A stretch of DNA of 6,683 nt from Ktedonobacterales bacterium (GTDB lineage Bacteria > Chloroflexota > Ktedonobacteria > Ktedonobacterales > JADMIN01), in the NCBI GenBank assembly GCA_025450405.1, contig JANWHL010000266.1, forward strand, positions 1 through 6,683. Reading direction: 5' to 3'. Position 1 is the stretch's first letter, and each line of letters starts with the position of its first letter. The notes under the pieces are model-generated. The model had not been told where the DNA came from and ran no database searches. It saw only the letters and a program-made list of their open reading frames with translations. A program made the position numbers and the translations under genes. Positions 5,826 to 6,683 of the stretch are shown piece by piece.

Positions 5826-6533
5826 TCACGCGGGCGGCTCCAGCGCCCGCGTGAAGAGGGCGCGCGTCGCGTCCAGGCAGCCCGCACCATGGCACGGCAG
5901 ACGCCCGACCGCCACCACCGTGCGCTCGCGCATCACCGGAAAGGCGATCGGCGGGCGAACTTTGGTCCCGTCGGCCAGCATCAGCGTAGGGGTGCCGCGC
6001 ACGTGGTACCGCTCCTGGCCCACACGCAGCTCCTCCAGCACGGCCGCTCGCGCTGCGCCGCTGTCGAGATCGCGCGTGAAGCGCGGCAGATCGAGGCCGG
6101 TCTCCTCGGCAAGCGCCAGCAGCACCTCGCGCCGCCCGATGTTGCGGCTCTCCGCGAAGAACGCCCGGCGGATGGCCAGGTCGTAGGTCAGCGCCAGCTC
6201 CTCGCCCTGCCGCGCGGCGCACCACGCGGCGTCGAAGGCGGGCAGGGTCGTCGTGGGCCAGTCGTCGCCCTGATACGGGACGAATTTGGCCTCGGGTTCC
6301 TGGATCGCCGCCAGCCACCATTCCTGCCGCAGGATATCGCGCGGCGCCGGGCCTTCGTCACCGGCGATCTCCAGGGGAAACGCCCGGACGCGATAGCGAA
6401 CCCGGCCGCGGAATTCCGGCAGAATCTTTTGCAGGCGCACGGCCTGGATGTAGCACCAGGGTCAGTAGTACTCGGCCCACTCCCACAGCTCAGGGAGTGG
6501 GATCGGCGCGGTCTGTGACGTCTCGGTTGCCAT
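5826..6533 (-). CDS. DsbA/FrnE-like thioredoxin-fold selenoprotein (UPWC)
   Basis: Read from ATG 6533, the frame encodes 235 residues if the TGA at codon 24 is decoded as selenocysteine. The first strand LWEWAEYY leads into U24-P-W-C27-Y-I, the spot where DsbA/FrnE-family oxidoreductases carry CPWC. A helical insertion follows (about 65-165), including AIRRAFFAESRNIGRREVLLALAEETGLD, which resembles the FrnE insertion. VRGTPTLML (178-186) is the Thr-cis-Pro loop that packs against the active site. Length fits the family. No signal peptide is seen, so it probably acts in the cytoplasm as a thiol/selenol-disulfide oxidoreductase. A C-terminal CHGAGC (C214, C219) may be a second redox or resolving pair. 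AAGGAGG lies 6 nt before the ATG. Starting at the internal GTG 6440 would delete strand 1 and the active site. Alternatives are a pseudogene or a sequencing error changing TGC/TGT to TGA; the intact frame and hairpin argue against both. Confidence 0.85.
6432..6446 (-). promoter_or_regulatory. Candidate bacterial SECIS hairpin
   Basis: On the minus strand CAGGC (6446-6442) pairs perfectly with GCCTG (6436-6432) around the 5-nt loop CGTGC. The loop starts 21 nt after the TGA and has G in its second position followed by U. Bacterial SECIS elements are known to sit within the coding region just downstream of the UGA, with a small apical loop carrying a G (GU in E. coli fdhF) read by SelB. The spacing here is close to that of fdhF. 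A competing 5-bp hairpin (6456-6460 with 6443-6447) is possible. Confidence 0.6.
6462..6464 (-). other. In-frame TGA, predicted selenocysteine codon 24
   Basis: The TGA replaces the first cysteine of a CPWC motif in the DsbA-like gene; downstream coding continues in the same frame for 211 residues with conserved family features. TGA also serves as a normal stop for several genes here, so general recoding of TGA to Trp or Cys is excluded. Confidence 0.8.
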
Positions 6534-6539
6534 CGCGTG

Positions 6540-6546
6540 CCTCCTT
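6540..6546 (-). promoter_or_regulatory. Strong Shine-Dalgarno fixing the selenoprotein start
   Basis: On the minus strand this is AAGGAGG, a full match to the anti-SD, 6 nt before ATG 6533. It decides the start: initiation here forces ribosomes through the TGA at codon 24, which makes sense only if that codon is read as an amino acid. Confidence 0.8.
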
Positions 6547-6574
6547 ATTCGTCGGGCCCAGCGCATGGGCATGC

Positions 6575-6683
6575 TTATGCGCGCGCGCCGCCGCGCACGT
6601 CGCAGGCGGCCAGAAACTCTGCCCGCAGCGCCGGATCCTCGTCGTAGAGGCCGCGCCAGAAGGTCGCCTGGGTGACCGGTGCC
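6575..6683 (-). CDS. C-terminal end of an unidentified protein, partial
   Basis: Only the last 35 codons are in the window, ending at TAA (6575-6577). The translation includes VTQATFWRGLYDEDPALR and AEFLAACDVRGGARA, with the balanced composition of a real protein, unlike the arginine-rich shadow frames. It resembles the helical end of a soluble protein with one cysteine. I do not recognise the family. It ends 41 bp before the start of the selenoprotein gene on the same strand, so the two may share a transcript. Confidence 0.6.
   Translation of the reverse strand, partial: APVTQATFWRGLYDEDPALRAEFLAACDVRGGARA

Noticed and set aside
5826..6440. Short version of the DsbA-like gene starting at GTG 6440
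   Set aside because: It would lack the first strand and the active-site motif, and no comparable ribosome binding site precedes the GTG, while AAGGAGG precedes ATG 6533.
6462..6464. Nonsense mutation making the DsbA-like gene a pseudogene
   Set aside because: No other disruption exists, and the TGA falls on the one residue where Sec is functionally expected, with a SECIS-like hairpin downstream. A sequencing error cannot be fully excluded without reads.
5670..6518. 282-codon plus-strand open frame opposite the selenoprotein gene
   Set aside because: Its composition is that of an antisense shadow in GC-rich DNA, and the minus strand carries the recognisable thioredoxin fold and Shine-Dalgarno.

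Overview
The window comes from a GC-rich bacterial chromosome. Tandem PRC-barrel and BON domains, a TatA with a GPK hinge, DedA and UspA proteins fit a Chloroflexota/Thermomicrobia-like (Sphaerobacter-type) bacterium. This placement is an inference from protein style; no rRNA or other marker gene is present. Stop codons are mixed (TGA, TAG and one TAA) and tryptophan is TGG, so the standard code applies.

Layout, left to right: the 3' part of a four-helix membrane protein (+); a PRC-like/BON-domain protein (-); a tandem-repeat intergenic region; a class I SAM-dependent methyltransferase (-); a divergent spacer with a large imperfect hairpin; a two-domain PRC-barrel protein (+); a DedA-family membrane protein (-); a 429-bp gene-free divergent spacer with a hairpin and a 12-bp palindrome; tatA (+); a UspA-family protein (-); a DsbA/FrnE-like thioredoxin-fold protein (-); and the last 35 codons of another minus-strand gene at the right edge. 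Most genes are single units in alternating directions. The right end (partial gene, DsbA-like gene, usp) is collinear and may be one operon.

The main discovery is the DsbA-like gene. Its natural reading frame starts at an ATG at 6533 behind the best Shine-Dalgarno in the window (AAGGAGG) and meets an in-frame TGA at codon 24. That TGA lies exactly where the first cysteine of the CPWC active site belongs, giving Y-Y-TGA-P-W-C-Y. A GC-rich hairpin with a G-U in its apical loop lies about 21 nt downstream, as in bacterial SECIS elements. The rest of the domain, including the cis-proline loop, is intact. This is best explained as a selenoprotein with a UPWC redox centre. Ordinary gene calling would start it at an internal GTG (6440) and lose the catalytic site.

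The remaining genes suggest envelope and stress housekeeping: protein export (TatA), membrane maintenance (DedA), PRC/BON proteins of likely structural or sensing role, a stress protein whose nucleotide-binding motif is eroded, and a cytosolic thiol/selenol oxidoreductase. No mobile element, CRISPR array, tRNA or rRNA was seen.
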